Source: Nemertoderma westbladi (taxonomy: Eukaryota; Xenacoelomorpha; Nemertodermatida; Nemertodermatidae). Taken from it: a stretch of 64,000 nucleotides of DNA. The DNA is taken from assembly GCA_032718475.1 (NCBI GenBank), contig JAUCBJ010004415.1, positions 39,761-103,760 of the forward strand. Reading direction: 5' to 3'. The position numbers and the translations under genes were made by a program. Under the pieces are notes generated by a model. That model saw only the letters and a list, made by a program, of their open reading frames with translations. It was not told where the DNA came from and made no database searches. The stretch's first letter is position 1; each line of letters opens with the position of its first letter. Positions 42,968 through 55,000 of the stretch are shown piece by piece.

Positions 42968-44164
42968 TGTTCGCGCTTTTAGACCTTTAACAGTTTAACC
43001 TGTTAAATTACGTGTCTTATATTATTTCTTAGCCTGTACAAAATCAAACAACAGTAGAACCCTGTAGAAGACAGTCTTTGTGCGGCGTATGACCCACTGT
43101 ATGTGGGAGACTGAATTCTATCGGCATGAAAAGTAGGTTAATTTGTATTATCCGATTGATCTCTACTATATAATCTCCAAAAACTATGTTCACTTTCAGG
43201 GTAATATTAACAGTTCCTTTCAGATTCTGCGCTTTAAAGACTAGACAGAGTTATGACTTACAATAATTACAACAAGATTGTTTAATCGAGCCACTGTGAT
43301 TTAAATTATTTAGGAATGTAGTGTTATGTACTCGCACTCAATCTACTGATAATAATACCGAAACACATTGATTTGCTGACTATTACCAATTTTGTTCATG
43401 TATAAGGAGAAATTTAGCTCACTTACATCGGTGAAATGAAATAGCATAAATACCATACAGACCACTGTAATTTGAGCCAAAATCTTTACTCGTACTTCCC
43501 TTCTGTTTCCTCTCAACAATAAGGAAAGTTAAGTGAGATTATCGATTATGCATACGTATTCTCCAAATATAATCATCCAGCAATAATATTACGAAACAAC
43601 CATGAACAACAGTACAAAAACAGTAAATAACAGCGGTGGCAGCAGTTAATCAGCAGTCAGATGTTTGCCATTAATAAGTTAAGCAGTAAAAAGGTGAAGT
43701 GAAGATTAGTGCAGATGAGTGTTTAGATGAATGCAGTTGAGTGCAGGTAACTTAATAGTGCTCGATAATTCATGCCACTGTTGTTTTCTGGGCTGAATAC
43801 TAACTGACTGCCTAAGCCTAGGAGTACTCTTTGTTATAAACACCAGTAAAAAGGTGAGTCATAGAATCCTGGTCATAACTCCAATCAGGAGCCAGTAATC
43901 CATGTTAGCTGTCCGTAACTAATGGGTTCAGTTTCCTGTGTAATGAAACTCTATGGCTGGAGAAAGTGAAAATTGTGTTGATTGGTCGTTTGGATATCAC
44001 AGGGGCTACGGTTCAGTTTTTGAAATATTTCGTCGCCAACAGATTCATATACGAAAAGTAAACACAACAAGTTTATATGTTCTCAACTATCTTGAGATAT
44101 TGTTGTATATAGAGTAGATTGTGTATTGCCCAAAAAGAAGATTTTTGCCGCAAAAGCTTTTACA
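42968..44164 (-). repeat. LTR of element B (1,197 bp)
   Basis: Begins TGTTCGCGCTTTTAGACC, cognate to TGTACGCGCTTTTGAAGACC of element A, and ends GCTTTTACA. It is followed by the GGGAGTGG polypurine tract (complement, 44165-44172). It is related to the truncated LTR at 38941-40057. The opposite LTR of B is not in place. Confidence 0.85.
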
Positions 44165-44219
44165 CCACTCCCAGAAAGTGGGACTTAAGTTTATAATATA
44201 TACTAAAGTTACAATTTCT

Positions 44220-44403
44220 AATAAGTTTACTACTATAAACAATCAATCCTTCTTACTAGAACGACATTTATGGAGTTTTTTAGACTTCTGAGCAGCATTT
44301 TTCTCCTCTGCGCGAGCCACTTTAATAGGAGGGCTATCACTCCTATGTGGGGGATGCAATATGATGCAGCTGGAGGAATAGGTTTTTGGTCGGTGTATCT
44401 GCC
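44220..44403 (-). pseudogene. Element B third ORF, C-terminal end
   Basis: Aligns base by base, with gaps, to 6130-6310 of element A (GCGAGCCACTTTA, GAGGGCTATCACTCCT, GGTCGGTGTATC). Frameshifts are present. It is interrupted at 44404 by a LINE, and the coding sequence resumes at 46766. TATCTGCC (44396-44403) is the LINE target duplication. Confidence 0.75.
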
Positions 44404-46757
44404 TCGGGCCTCGGATGATCTCGGGTATTCTTAGTAATATCAGAGAAAGAGATAACTATTTGTATAAATTTAGGAAATACCGTGTTTTAGCTGATTATAA
44501 TAATTACTGCAAATATAGAAACCTTGTCCAACGGGAAATAAAAAAAGCTAAATCTGAATATTTGTACAACAAAATAAGTGAGAATAAAGATAATCCTAAA
44601 AGTCTATGGTCTACCCTAAAATCTTTAGGTTATAAAAACCTTAAATCTAAATCGAATATTGTTCTGCAAGATAACGGTGAGCTGATTCATGATCATACTC
44701 TAGTTAGTAATTTATTTAATAATTATTTTACTAATGTTGCCTCTAATTTAGTTAAGAAATTACCGTTATCAAGTAATAAATATAGTATAGGGTCCGAAAC
44801 TCTAAATAATTTTTATTTAGAAAAGTTACAAAATTCAGAAAAGTTATTTTTAAAACCCGTTTCTGAGGATTTCGTTTTTAAAAATCTACTTAGCCTATCA
44901 GCCCCTAAAAGTACCGGTCTAGATCTAATACCTGCCCGTTTTCTTAAGGATGGTGCTGAAGTACTTAAAGTGCCTATTACTTTTATTATTAATTACTCTA
45001 TCGTAGATAATGTAGTACCAGACGAACTGAAATTAGCTAAGGTTGTTCCTCTGTATAAAAAGAATAGTAAAGTAGAACCCTGTAATTACAGACCTGTTAG
45101 TATCTTAAGTATTGTATCTAAAATTCTAGAACGTTCTGTTTTTCTACAGCTGGAGGCACATCTTAGTAGGCTAAATCTGATCTATGAACTTCAGTCCGGT
45201 TTTCGTAAATCATATTCTACAGACACCTGCCTTATTAACTTAACTGATACAATTAGATGTAATAACGCAAAGGGTTTATATACTGGTATGGTAATGTTGG
45301 ACCTACAAAAGGCTTTCGATACTGTAGATCACGAAATTCTGCTTGGTAAGTTAGGCCTGATGGGTGTAGGTTCTATAGACTGGTTCAAGTCCTACCTGTC
45401 AGACAGAGGTCAAACTGTAGTCATTAGCAAATCGCTGTCTACTGTACAAGAGATTACCTGTGGTGTACCGCAAGGTAGTATATTAGGTCCTCTGCTTTTT
45501 GTATGCTATGTAAATGATATGATAAGTAGTATAGATCCCGATTTTAAACTCATTTTATATGCCGACGACAGTGCTCTTATTTTCTCTCATAAAGATCCTA
45601 TCCATATTTCCCAAAAGTTAAGTGCAGTTCTAGAATCCTGTAATGAGTGGTTGGTTGATAATAAGCTATCCATTCACTACGGTAAAACTGAAAGTTTTTT
45701 GTTTGGTTCCAAAAGAAAGTTAAAGAAGGTAACTAAGTTTGAAGTCACTAGTAATGGACATAAGATTGAAAATAAAAAGGAAGTTAAATATTTAGGCGCC
45801 ACATTGGATAACTGCTTATCAGGAGAAAGTACAGTGAAAAATATTTTCTCGAAAGTTAACAGTAGGCTTAGGTTTCTATACAGAAATAAAAATAGTTTGA
45901 ACACCGACTCCCGCAAGTTACTTTGCTCTTCTTTAATACAGTGTCACATGGACTATGCGTGCTCTTCTTGGTATGAAGGCTTAACCAAACAGCTTAAATG
46001 TAAATTACAAGTAGCTCAGAATAAAGTAGTACGATTTATTAAAGACTACAAACCTAGGCACCACCTAACTCCAGATGACTTTTCTGAATCTGGACTACTT
46101 AACTTAGATAGTAGAGTTAAGCAGCTACGCCTTAAACCATGTGCATAAAGTGTATAATGGTAAATGTCCCAATTACCTAAAACAAAAATTCAACAGAGTA
46201 CGCGATACACACTCTTACAGTACCAGAGCTAGTGCTTCAAACTTCTACCTCCCGAATTGTAAATCCTTTAAATCTGATACTTTCTTTTTTAACGGCATAA
46301 AAAATTGGAACGCTCTGCCTAATGAAATTAAAAACCTAAATAATCAACATTCTTTTAAATCTGCAGTTAAATCTCATCTCCGTGTGCAATGTAAAAATAG
46401 GTACAATAGTCCTACAGTAAGTTATTAGTTTATTAATTATTTACTATTTATACTGTAATTACGTTTTATAATAAATTGTTCTGTACATTACATCTTTATC
46501 GTTGAGTCGGGCATTGTCACGCTCTCGGTAAAGTTGTACATGTACATAGTGTAATTACGTTTTATATTGGTTTTAGGTTAGCGTAGTGTAATATTGTATT
46601 TGTAACCAAGTAACATAAAGGACCCCCTTGGAAATAAGCTGCAAAGCTTTAGGGGTAATCCTATATGTTATGTTGGACAATACCTTTATACCGGTACATT
46701 GTTTGGTGTATTTGTTATTGTTTTTACATAATGTATAAATAAATCTATCTATCTATC
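44404..46757 (+). mobile_element. 5'-truncated jockey/CR1-like LINE with (ATCT)n tail
   Basis: Flanked by the 8-bp duplication TATCTGCC (44396-44403 and 46758-46765) and ending in an ATCT microsatellite (about 46743-46757). Lacks the endonuclease, so it is 5'-truncated. The insertion splits the third ORF of element B. A second, antisense copy lies at 55588-57235. Confidence 0.9.
44415..46428 (+). pseudogene. LINE reverse transcriptase (577 aa plus shifted 95-aa tail)
   Basis: Non-LTR reverse transcriptase of the jockey/CR1 type: [49 protein letters not shown] and the catalytic [12 protein letters not shown], then a thumb and C-terminal region. The frame breaks near 46136, where this copy has one A more than the antisense copy at 56207. 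The tail continues in another frame from 46141 to 46428. The enzyme would nick DNA with the missing endonuclease and copy its RNA by target-primed reverse transcription. 46429-46757 is the 3' untranslated region. Confidence 0.9.
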
Positions 46758-46765
46758 TATCTGCC

Positions 46766-47430
46766 AGGTCGAGGTACCTGGTTGATCAATATCCATTGGG
46801 GATTCTCTCCTCTCTTTTGTCTTGGCTGCAAAGTTGGCACTCTCTTTAGAGGACTTGAGGGCGCGTGACCTTTAAGGCCCTTCTCAGGACATCATCTGTA
46901 CCTTAGTCTCACTCTAGTCGTTTGTATGACCACCGTAGATGGACCATGAGTGAGTAGTTATAAACTACCATGGTCTAATGATTCTTTCTAATTCCTGTTC
47001 TCTCGCTCTGTACTCGTATGGACGTCAGTGGACCTCCTGTAGTTCAGGGTGTGCTTTTATAAATGTCTCACCGTACTCTGAGTCTCTACTAATAAAACCA
47101 ATTAAATGGTAAGATTTAATGTGGCTCGGATTTCTATTTCGTAAATATTTCTGAACGTATTTGGTGGAAATACATTCATCAACAAGTTTAATTAATTCAT
47201 AGCTGGGAATGCGAGTTCTCTGTTCGACATGGGGGAAGGGGTGTGGATGGAATGCATACACTCCCTTGTAAGCACATCCAGGATGATACTGATGGTGCAA
47301 CTCGCAGTGGAGATCTGCGCTGGCTTACCACGCTCGTATATTTCGAAGCACAATTAACTTGTCCACACTTTCGATGTCTTGACCGAAAGGGCAATCCCAA
47401 CTTACGTGTCCCCTAAGTTGGCAATCCTGC
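46766..47430 (-). pseudogene. Element B third ORF, central part
   Basis: Resumes after the LINE. The open piece 47300-47025 (91 aa) has GVYAFHPHPF, DECISTKYVQKYLR and HPELQEV, clearly homologous to element A ORF3 but with many substitutions. Upstream reads RGHVSWDCPFG, part of the second zinc knuckle. A deletion near 47430 fuses it to integrase sequence. Confidence 0.8.
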
Positions 47431-49395
47431 GTGCTCCGAATTTTCATGGCTACCGGTTTTTTGAGCAGAAAATGCGCGAGTGTCAACAATTCCAGTTCTA
47501 GGAGACTGGCATAAGTGGTCTTTCTGTAGATAGGTGGCAATTTCTTCCATTAGTGTTCATAGGAGTTCATCAGTGAGATACGCATGGCATGGCACTACAA
47601 AGTGGAACGCGGTCTTGACACTGCGTATAAGTCTCTCCCAACTTCCTCCCCACCAAGGAGCATCTGCAGTGTTGAATGTCCAGCTGGATGCTGTCACTTT
47701 CAGCCGATTGTCCACCTGCCTTTGGTTCCAGTCATCGACGTAAGCTTCAATCTCATTATTGCTATTGGCTCCAATGAAGTTCGTACCTTTATCAGCATAG
47801 TTAATCAGCACAGGGATATCTGCATAGTGTTGCTAGTTCCGAAACGAGCGATTTGCCAGCGCAAGCTGAGTATAAAACTGTTCATAGATAGATCATTCAC
47901 CATATCCAGATGAATCTCTCTACAAGTCATACAAACAAATATAACGCACCATCGCGTGACTATGGTTCCAGCGCGATACACTTCAATAGGGCCAAATAAA
48001 ACCACACCAGTATTGGTAAAGGGTGGTTCATAACAGCTTACTCTTTCCCTGGGTAATTCTGCTCTCGCTGGGTTAAAGGCCTACACTAAATGCTTTCCTA
48101 CATGGTATACAGTTCATAAGAACTTGATTCAGAGCTTTGTGCGGTTTATGGAAATAATAGCGAGTTCTAATTTCACTAAGAACTCATTCCCTACCAGCAT
48201 CATATAGGCTACTGTGTGCGCTAAAATCATCTTGATTTGTATCTCAAGATTTCTAACCAATATGGGAAACATGGAATCAAAGGAAAGAGGTACATTAGTT
48301 TATTCTCCCTCCAACATGTATTAACCCATCAAACATCATGCCAGTAAAAGAACCTCTTAAGCACATCTGTGGATTTCTCAACAACAGGAAATACTTCTCT
48401 GGATTCTCATAACATTGTAGAAGTCTCAGTAGTTGTTTGTTGGTATCATCATGCTCCCGGTAATTGATCTTCAGGTAGGTCATAGCTTTACAAAGTCTAT
48501 TCCAGGAACTCTAATATGCCATAGCTCTCTGGCTAATCGGGGAGAGTCCTTCAGAGACATCTGGTACACCAGTCTTCCAATCTCTTGTTCTACTATCGGT
48601 GTTTGCTCTAATTTGGACTCATTGAGGATCTTTGGGTATATCTTCATTAAGATCCTCGTCCGTGGCATTGGCCATATGCAGTACTGACAGATCTATCGCA
48701 GGTTTGAACAGTTTAGATATACTTGTCCGGGTTTTCGTCTTAACTGTTTCTGCTCCCTTGGCTTGTCGAATCTCAGCCATAGTAAGATGGGGGGGGGGGG
48801 GGGGCATTCCTCCTCTGGTTTACTTAAGAAGTCGGGGCCACCTAACCAATCGGGAGTTTCTGTCAGTTCCTTTGGTGTAGCTCCTCTGGAGGCTATGTCT
48901 GGTGGATTAATGGTTCCAGGGCAATGTCTCCTTTGTTTTATATTAGTGTGAATAAGTATAACAGCTACTTGGTTAGTGACGAAGATGCTGAACTTCATTG
49001 GTAAGATAATCCAGAACAAGTAATGCATCTGTACAATAAAAAGATTTATCTAAGGGATATTCTATCTGTTCAGTGATGTTCCTGCTGATGGTGGTAGCAT
49101 ATAATGCTCCTTTTAATTCCGCTCTAGGGACTTGTAGTTTGTTAATGATCAAAGCCTTTGAGGCGGCCAATGAAACCTTAATTTCTTCAGGAGTTTCGAC
49201 CCTCAAATAGGCAACTATACCTATTCCAATATCGCTGGCGTCTCCAAAGACATGGAGTTGATAAGAATAAATGGGGAGAACATGACTGAAATACGAGCGG
49301 GAAATTTTAAAGTTCTCAATAGCTGGTAAAGAGTCTTCCCACTTCATCCACTTCTTTAACAGTTCTCCCTTGAGTGGATCATCCCAAGAGTGGGT
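47431..49395 (-). pseudogene. Element B integrase and RNase H remnants
   Basis: Contains DKGTNFIGAN, WWGGSWERLIRSVKTAF, GPIEVYRAGTIVTRWCVIF with the TGG codon that is TGA in element A, then RNase H text FGDASDIGIGIVAY and RAELKGALY. Broken by several frameshifts and by a G run of 16 at 48789-48804, where A has only a few G. Ends at the foldback insertion (49402). Confidence 0.85.
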
Positions 49396-49401
49396 TTCGA
49401 G

Positions 49402-50846
49402 AATTAGGGCATCGATTTTGAACAATTCTTCACGATCTTCACAAACGTCGCGATCTTCGCAATATTTTGTGTTTAACAATACTATAGGTGGAGCTTCGCA
49501 ACCATCCCGATCTTTGCGAATGTTCTAGAATATTTTTTTTAAATGAAAGAATACCGATTAATAACAAATATTATAGTTTTATATTAAAATATTTATGTTC
49601 TAGAACAAAATATATTAGTTCTAGAGAAAAAAGTACTTTTAAATTTTTAGAATATCTTCAAAATTTTTACGAAGATTGCGAAAAACGCAAAATTTCGCAG
49701 ACATCGCGATTTTTGTGAAATACAGTATCAGAACCTTTATTAATATTATTTAACAATGCTATAGGCGGGGTTCGCAAACATTTCCAAATTTCTGGAAGGC
49801 CTACACCAATACATGGAATTCTAGAATATTATTTTACTCCATATATTAATATATATATATATATATATAACATTCATATATATATATATATATCACAAAC
49901 GTCGTGATCTTCGCGATATTTTGTGTTTACCAATTACTAAAGGTTAAACTTTGCAAATGTCGCGATCTTTGCGAAATTTTGTGTTTAACAATACGGTGGA
50001 GCTTCGCAAACGTTGTGATCTTTGAGATATTTTGTGTTTACCAATACTATAGGTGGAGCTTCACAAACGTCGCGATCTTCGCGATATTTTGTGTTTACCA
50101 ATACTATAGGTGGAGCTTCGCAAAAGTCGTGATCTTCGCGATATTTTGTGTTTACCAATACTATAGGTGGAGCTTCACAAACGTCGCGATCTTCGCGATA
50201 TTTTGTGTTTACCAATACTATAGGTGGAGCTTCGCAAAAGTCGTGATCTACGCGAACGTTCTAGAACATTTTTTAAAAAGTAAGAAAATCTATAATGAAA
50301 AATATATTATTTAAAATTTTTCTAGAATAAAATATATTATTAGTTCTAGAGAAAAAAAAATATTTTTAATTAAAATAGCTAACATGTACTATAGTATATA
50401 TAATATATGACACTATTAGTATTAGTATTGTTCACAGAATTCTAGAATGTTATATATATACAGACAGATGGTATAAAATTGTATTCTAGAAGTCCATGTA
50501 TTTGTGTTGGCTATCCAGAAATTTTGCTATTTTTGCGTCACTGTACCTATAATGGTATTAATAAATAATATTATTAAAGGTTGAGAAATTTTTTTATTGA
50601 AGCTCCACCTATAGTATTGGTAAACACAAAATTTCGCAAAGATCGCGACATTCGCGAAGCTCCACCTATAGTATTTGTAAACACAAAATCTCATGAAGAT
50701 GGCGACGTTTGCGAAGCTCCACCTATAGTATTGTTAAACACAAAATATCGCGACGTTTGCAAAATTTCGCGATTTTCGCAATAATCACGACGTTTTCGAA
50801 GAGTGCGAAAATCGCGAAGAAATGCTCAAAATCGTTGCCTTACTCC
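49402..50846. mobile_element. Foldback/minisatellite element with 57-bp repeats and 7-bp target duplication
   Basis: Flanked by TTTCGAG at 49395-49401 and 50847-50853. Comparison with element A (11720-11735) shows that RNase H/RT sequence is continuous without it. The ends are imperfect inverted repeats (GGGCATCGATTTTGAACA and its complement near 50825). Inside, 57-bp units with CTATAGGTGGAGCTTC repeat at about 49995, 50053, 50110, 50167 and 50224 in one orientation, and again inverted at 50600-50750. Between them is an AT-rich core with GTTCTAGAAC sites (49597, 50258). The 136-aa open frame across the repeats is a by-product of the 57-bp period. Confidence 0.82.
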
Positions 50847-50853
50847 TTTCGAG

Positions 50854-51665
50854 CCACATCTGTTGGACTAAACTCCGAGCAACTAGGATTACAGGACTAA
50901 TAAATCCCAATGGATTAAAATAAGAGCTCAGAATACTTAGGCAAATCATCTTAGTTCAAATAGGTTTGTTGAGTTTCTTTAATTGAAAGAATATCCCAGT
51001 TTAAACCGAGGGTCTTAGTTTCTGGGAGGTCGTCTTTAATAAGGTTGAGATCTTTAGCACCACACTCTTCTACTGGGATCACCTCCAGAAACTCACGGGA
51101 GTTGCTGTTGAACTTGGTTAATCGGAATCCACCACATTGGAGACACTCTACCATTCCCTTGGCAACCTCGATCGCTTCTTCCACTGGTGGTAAGGATTTG
51201 AGGTTATCGTCCATATAAATGTCTCGTTTGATGTTATCGATCATGGCTTTAGGGGAGGCATCTCGATTTTCGTCGGCAGTGGTATGCACCACTGAGCAAG
51301 TGTTAGACGGACTAGAGATAATGTCAAAAGCCTGGATGGGATAGTCATCCAGTACTCTACTGGTTCTTTATCGAAGTCTCCTTGTGGCCACCATAGGAAC
51401 CGTAAGCTAGCTCTGTCCCATTACAATTCATTTAACTTGAAGAAACATGCCTTGGATGTTGGAGGCTACTACTAGGATTGGCATGCTGCATTGCAGCTGC
51501 ATTTTTAAGAATGCTGTGCCAGGTTTGGATGCTGGAGGCAAATGTGATGGAGTATTGACAGAGCCGTAATAATATACCCAACAGCAATTGTATTAAGTTG
51601 GGTCCCAGCAATAATTCTGAGTTTAGGGACTGACCTTTGTATAAGGCGGAGCCGTCAAACACTAC
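50854..51665 (-). pseudogene. Element B reverse transcriptase remnant
   Basis: Includes DIYMDDNLKSLPPVEEAI (catalytic YMDD) in the 51292-50951 frame, preceded by text equivalent to AFGIISSPS and PVEYW of element A within about 30 bp of each other, and MFDGSALYKGQSLNSEL at 51662. A 59-bp LINE tail insertion sits at 51466-51524. Frameshifts and stops are present. It shows what the RT looks like without the 1.26-kb interruption of A. Confidence 0.85.
51466..51524 (-). mobile_element. 59-bp LINE 3' tail with 14-bp target duplication
   Basis: Matches the 3' end of the LINE at 36935 (ACTAGGATTGGCATGCTGC, ATTTTTAAGAATGCTGTGCC). Flanked by TTGGATGTTGGAGG (51452-51465) and TTGGATGCTGGAGG (51525-51538), a one-mismatch duplication. 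An extreme 5'-truncated insertion inside element B RT. Confidence 0.75.
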
Positions 51666-52543
51666 CCAGACTTCATTGGGTTTACCAAGTTTGGGAACGT
51701 AATGTGTGCGTCAAATAATACGTTCTTTCTGTCACCGGGGTTTCTGCGGGAACTCACTCCGCATATCCCTTATCAATGAACTTTTTAAGCTGAGTTTTAT
51801 ACATCTCTTTAGCTTTCTTGTTCATGGATAAACGTCAGTGTAATTGTTCGATTATTTTAACGGCAACAGTCGATTGTTAATGAAGCTGGGTTCTCGTTTC
51901 CTGAAAGGTAAACCTATCTCGTAATGGCCCTCTTCCTTGAGATAGCGAGTTATCGTAGCTTGGATTTGTTTAGCTCTCTCTTCCTGTACGGAGAGAGTTT
52001 TATCATATGAGTTAGGTTCAACAGCTTCTTGTGTAAAGAATCTTACCGCATGTTCATCTCTCAGCTTTGCATTGTATCGCTCCACCACAACATTGAGTTC
52101 ATGATCTTCATATGCTAATAATTCATTACTCTGTTGAATTATTCTGTTTGGTTAGACTAGGCTTGATTTTAGGTGAGTGGTCCTATGACATTATGCTCAT
52201 CATACAATACCTGGATATCGTCGTTATCTGAGGAACATGGAGTTTCCTCAGCTGGGATTATTTCCTCCTATATTCTCAGTTCTTTCTCTTAGGGTTTGTT
52301 TTGATGTACCTGTGAAATTCCAACCTACCTGAGTTCTTGCTGCTTAAGTCTGTAGCGGTTGTGGCTTGACAGGTCTCTTCTCTAATGTGACTAACTCTTC
52401 ATGAGCATTTTGCCCTATCACTAACTGGTCTTTGGGATAGTCGGTCTTAAATCTGGGGACCTTATACTGACTGGAAAAGTTATCCTCATCCCAGTCATAA
52501 GGTACTACCTGACAGGTGGCAAAGTTCTTAATAGCTACCATTT
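51666..52543 (-). pseudogene. Element B gag-pol remnant between protease and RT
   Basis: Minus-strand pieces such as 52088-51852 (ERAKQIQATITRYLKEEG, GLPFRKREPSFINNR) and 52541-52344 (PRFKTDYPKDQLVIGQNAHEEL) align with element A at about residues 1290-1530. Stops are frequent. Similarity to A ends at about 52543. The upstream gag is gone. Confidence 0.85.
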
Positions 52544-54139
52544 ATTTTTTTTTATCTACAATTTCCAAATAATCCATTACATTTCCAAATAAATGTATAA
52601 TTCATTATAAATTAGATAAATAATATCTCCAATGAGAAATAATCATAGATTAGGTCTGGAATATCATTAAGTAGGTCGAAATCTAATGGACAAAATAATT
52701 ACAGTACGTTAATTTAGAGAAATATTTCGATTTAAGTAAAAATAATACCAGAAATTATGTAGAATAAGCGCACATTACGAACTCCCTAGCTATATAGGGA
52801 GGGCCTTGCAAACGGAAGTTGTGTATAGTAAGGAAGTTTGTAGCAGCAACTATGGCACAAAGACAGATTCAGCAAACGAGACAGGACAACTCATCCAAAT
52901 GAGACCACGGATGATCAATCATGTTAGAATCCACCGAATGACATCTGGAACAAACCACCAGTGGATATTATCAACATTTACCATGCCATAACAAAGTTCA
53001 TGACATCCAGGATCTCTTTCGTGTCAACCACGAGAGTCACCTCATTGGAATGTACAGAACACCGGTAATAGACAATGCTGTAGCGAAGTATCTTCATTGC
53101 ATCACCTCCAGCAAGGAATAAAACTTTGGAATCCCAATGTCCACGAAGCAGCCATCGCGAAAACAGTGGAAGAGATTTATTGAAGCAGTTCGCAAGGAAG
53201 TATTCATTATATTCGATGACAAAGGAACAACCAAGTGACTTATTGGAGTTTTTCGTAATGCACACAGAACGATGCAGCTGCACTCCCTAACTAGTTGGAC
53301 GCACAGGTTTTGTATATGGTGTGTACAGCGCCCTATGGACTTGGACTTCCAGACATCAGCAACATATATGGATTGGCCACCTACAGACCTATGATGGGAC
53401 TTATATGTCATAAGCACATGAACAGGAAAACATTCAAAGACTGTTATGGATCCCAGCTCACCATCGACATAGTTTGGGAAGCTGACAGCTGCTAGCCCTG
53501 CTCGAGTTCTTTATGACCATCATCATGGGTGAAGAACTGAACAAGTTTCTCGTTTCGGACCAAGCTGTCAGTATCTGCGAGTTGATAGGGATTGAAATCG
53601 GACCACTAGTCGACTTCCCTGGCTCTAAAGGTGACACCGTATCGTATCCAAAGTATCCAAGTTTCTTACCAATACGGGAGTGGAGACACCACAAAACTGC
53701 TGGATTAGAGGATAGTGGGAGAGGGAGGATCAGTAAATGGAGGATCAGGAGCAGATCGACGCATATCACCGCATGCTGACGATCTGCACTTGAAGCTCCT
53801 TCCAATACCCGGACGTTATCCAAACTCACCCTAGCTGGTTTGAAATCAGAACATCGCATCATTGTTACTACAACAACTCGCGTCAATACATTTGATGAAA
53901 CGCTAACCATAGTATTCTCTCCATGAGTAACACTAGTAGGCCAAGGATATTGCGACACGGACTGGCGAGATGGTAAGTAATTCTGAGTAGCATTCAACCA
54001 ACGAACACGGCACGGCTTCCCGGTTCGAGTATATTGAACAACCAGGACCATCCTCTGCCATCTTCGGATACAAAGAAGAAGTTGCGATTTACAGGAGTTT
54101 CAGGCCATGTTGACAGACCGACAGTCATGATGATCACGA
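52544..54139 (+). pseudogene. Unrecognised decayed coding region upstream of a double zinc knuckle
   Basis: AT-rich to about 52800, then 1.3 kb with coding-like composition broken by stops. Pieces include DIWNKPPVDIINIYHAITKF (near 52940) and LNKFLVSDQAVSICELIG (53540). No domain is recognised. Its position before the knuckles at 54180-54300 suggests it is the N-terminal part of the same decayed protein. Confidence 0.4.
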
Positions 54140-54352
54140 ATGTACCAAAGCCATAGACGGCTTGACTGTCTATACCAACATATCCACCAGACATGCGTCT
54201 ATTGTGACAAGAACCACCACCTCCTTAAAGCATGTCCGATCATGCATAACCTATGCCAGGATTGTTTTTTCCGGGGACATCTCGAGCGAGATTGCAAGAA
54301 GGGAACAGCAATGGAGCAATTGCAATATTCGTTAAATACTCCGAAGTTTTGA
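54140..54352 (+). pseudogene. Double CCHC zinc-knuckle ORF fragment
   Basis: 70 aa carrying CVYCDKNHHLLKAC and CQDCFFRGHLERDC, both CX2CX4HX4C. The spacing between the knuckles, Cys-Pro then five residues to the next Cys, is the same as in the third ORF of element A (CPQFMTQC versus CPIMHNLC). It is therefore probably a diverged relative of that ORF, here on the plus strand. It ends at 54352 beside a repeat array. Confidence 0.65.
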
Positions 54353-55000
54353 TTTCAATGCATTTTTATGGGTTTTCTGGCCCGCTTAATCGATTGAAAG
54401 TAATATAGAAGACTCAATTTTTAGTGGTACATCATTTTTGGTGCACCAAAATTAGGGCGTGGCAAGTAGGCTTACTTCAAATTTTCATAATTACGATATT
54501 CAGAAAATACCACAAGGTTTTCATTTCAATCCATTTTTCTAGGTTATCTGGACCGCTGAATCGATTGAAAGTAATATTGAAGCTTCGTCATTATTACTGG
54601 TACACCACCATTAGGGCGTGGCACTTTTTCAAAATTTGAATAAGTGCCACTCCCTAATTTTGGTGCACCAAAAATGCCGAACCACTAAGTCTTCAGGCTT
54701 CTATAATACTTTCAATTGATTCAGCGGTCCAGAAAACCTATAAATGTGCGTTGAAATCTCAACTTTGGTTTATTTTCCGAATCTCGTATTTTTCAATATT
54801 TGAAGTGCCACACCCTAATTTTGGTGGTCCAAAAAGGACGATCCACTAAGTCTTCAGGCTTCGATAATATTTTCAATCGATTCAGCGTCCAGAAAACATA
54901 TAAAAACGCGTTGAAATCAAAAGATGGGGGTATTTTCCGAATATCGTATTTTTCAAAATTTGAAGTGCCACACCCACTTCTTAGGTGCAAAAATAGCATC
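54353..55000. repeat. Inverted repeat array of about 180-bp units
   Basis: Two forward units (54360-54620) with TTAGGGCGTGGCA and GAATCGATTGAAAGTAATAT are followed by two to three inverted units (54640-55000) with TGCCACACCCTAATTTTGG and TTTCAATCGATTCAGCG. The turn is near 54635 (GTGGCAC...GTGCCAC). It would fold into a long hairpin. No coding function. Confidence 0.75.

Larger units (their letters stand above)
42968..52543 (-). mobile_element. Decayed BEL element B with two nested insertions
   Basis: Starting from an LTR (42968-44164), the sequence follows element A in order on the minus strand: third ORF, then integrase, RNase H, RT, and gag/protease, until similarity ends at about 52543. 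A deletion near 47430 removes the equivalent of about 6.9-9.7 kb of A. Two insertions interrupt it: a LINE at 44404-46757 and a foldback element at 49402-50846. Many stops and frameshifts are present. B lacks the 1.26-kb RT interruption of A. Confidence 0.88.

Noticed and set aside
49904-50314. 136-aa repetitive protein gene
   Set aside because: The frame is produced by a 57-bp (3 x 19) minisatellite. The complementary strand is equally open.
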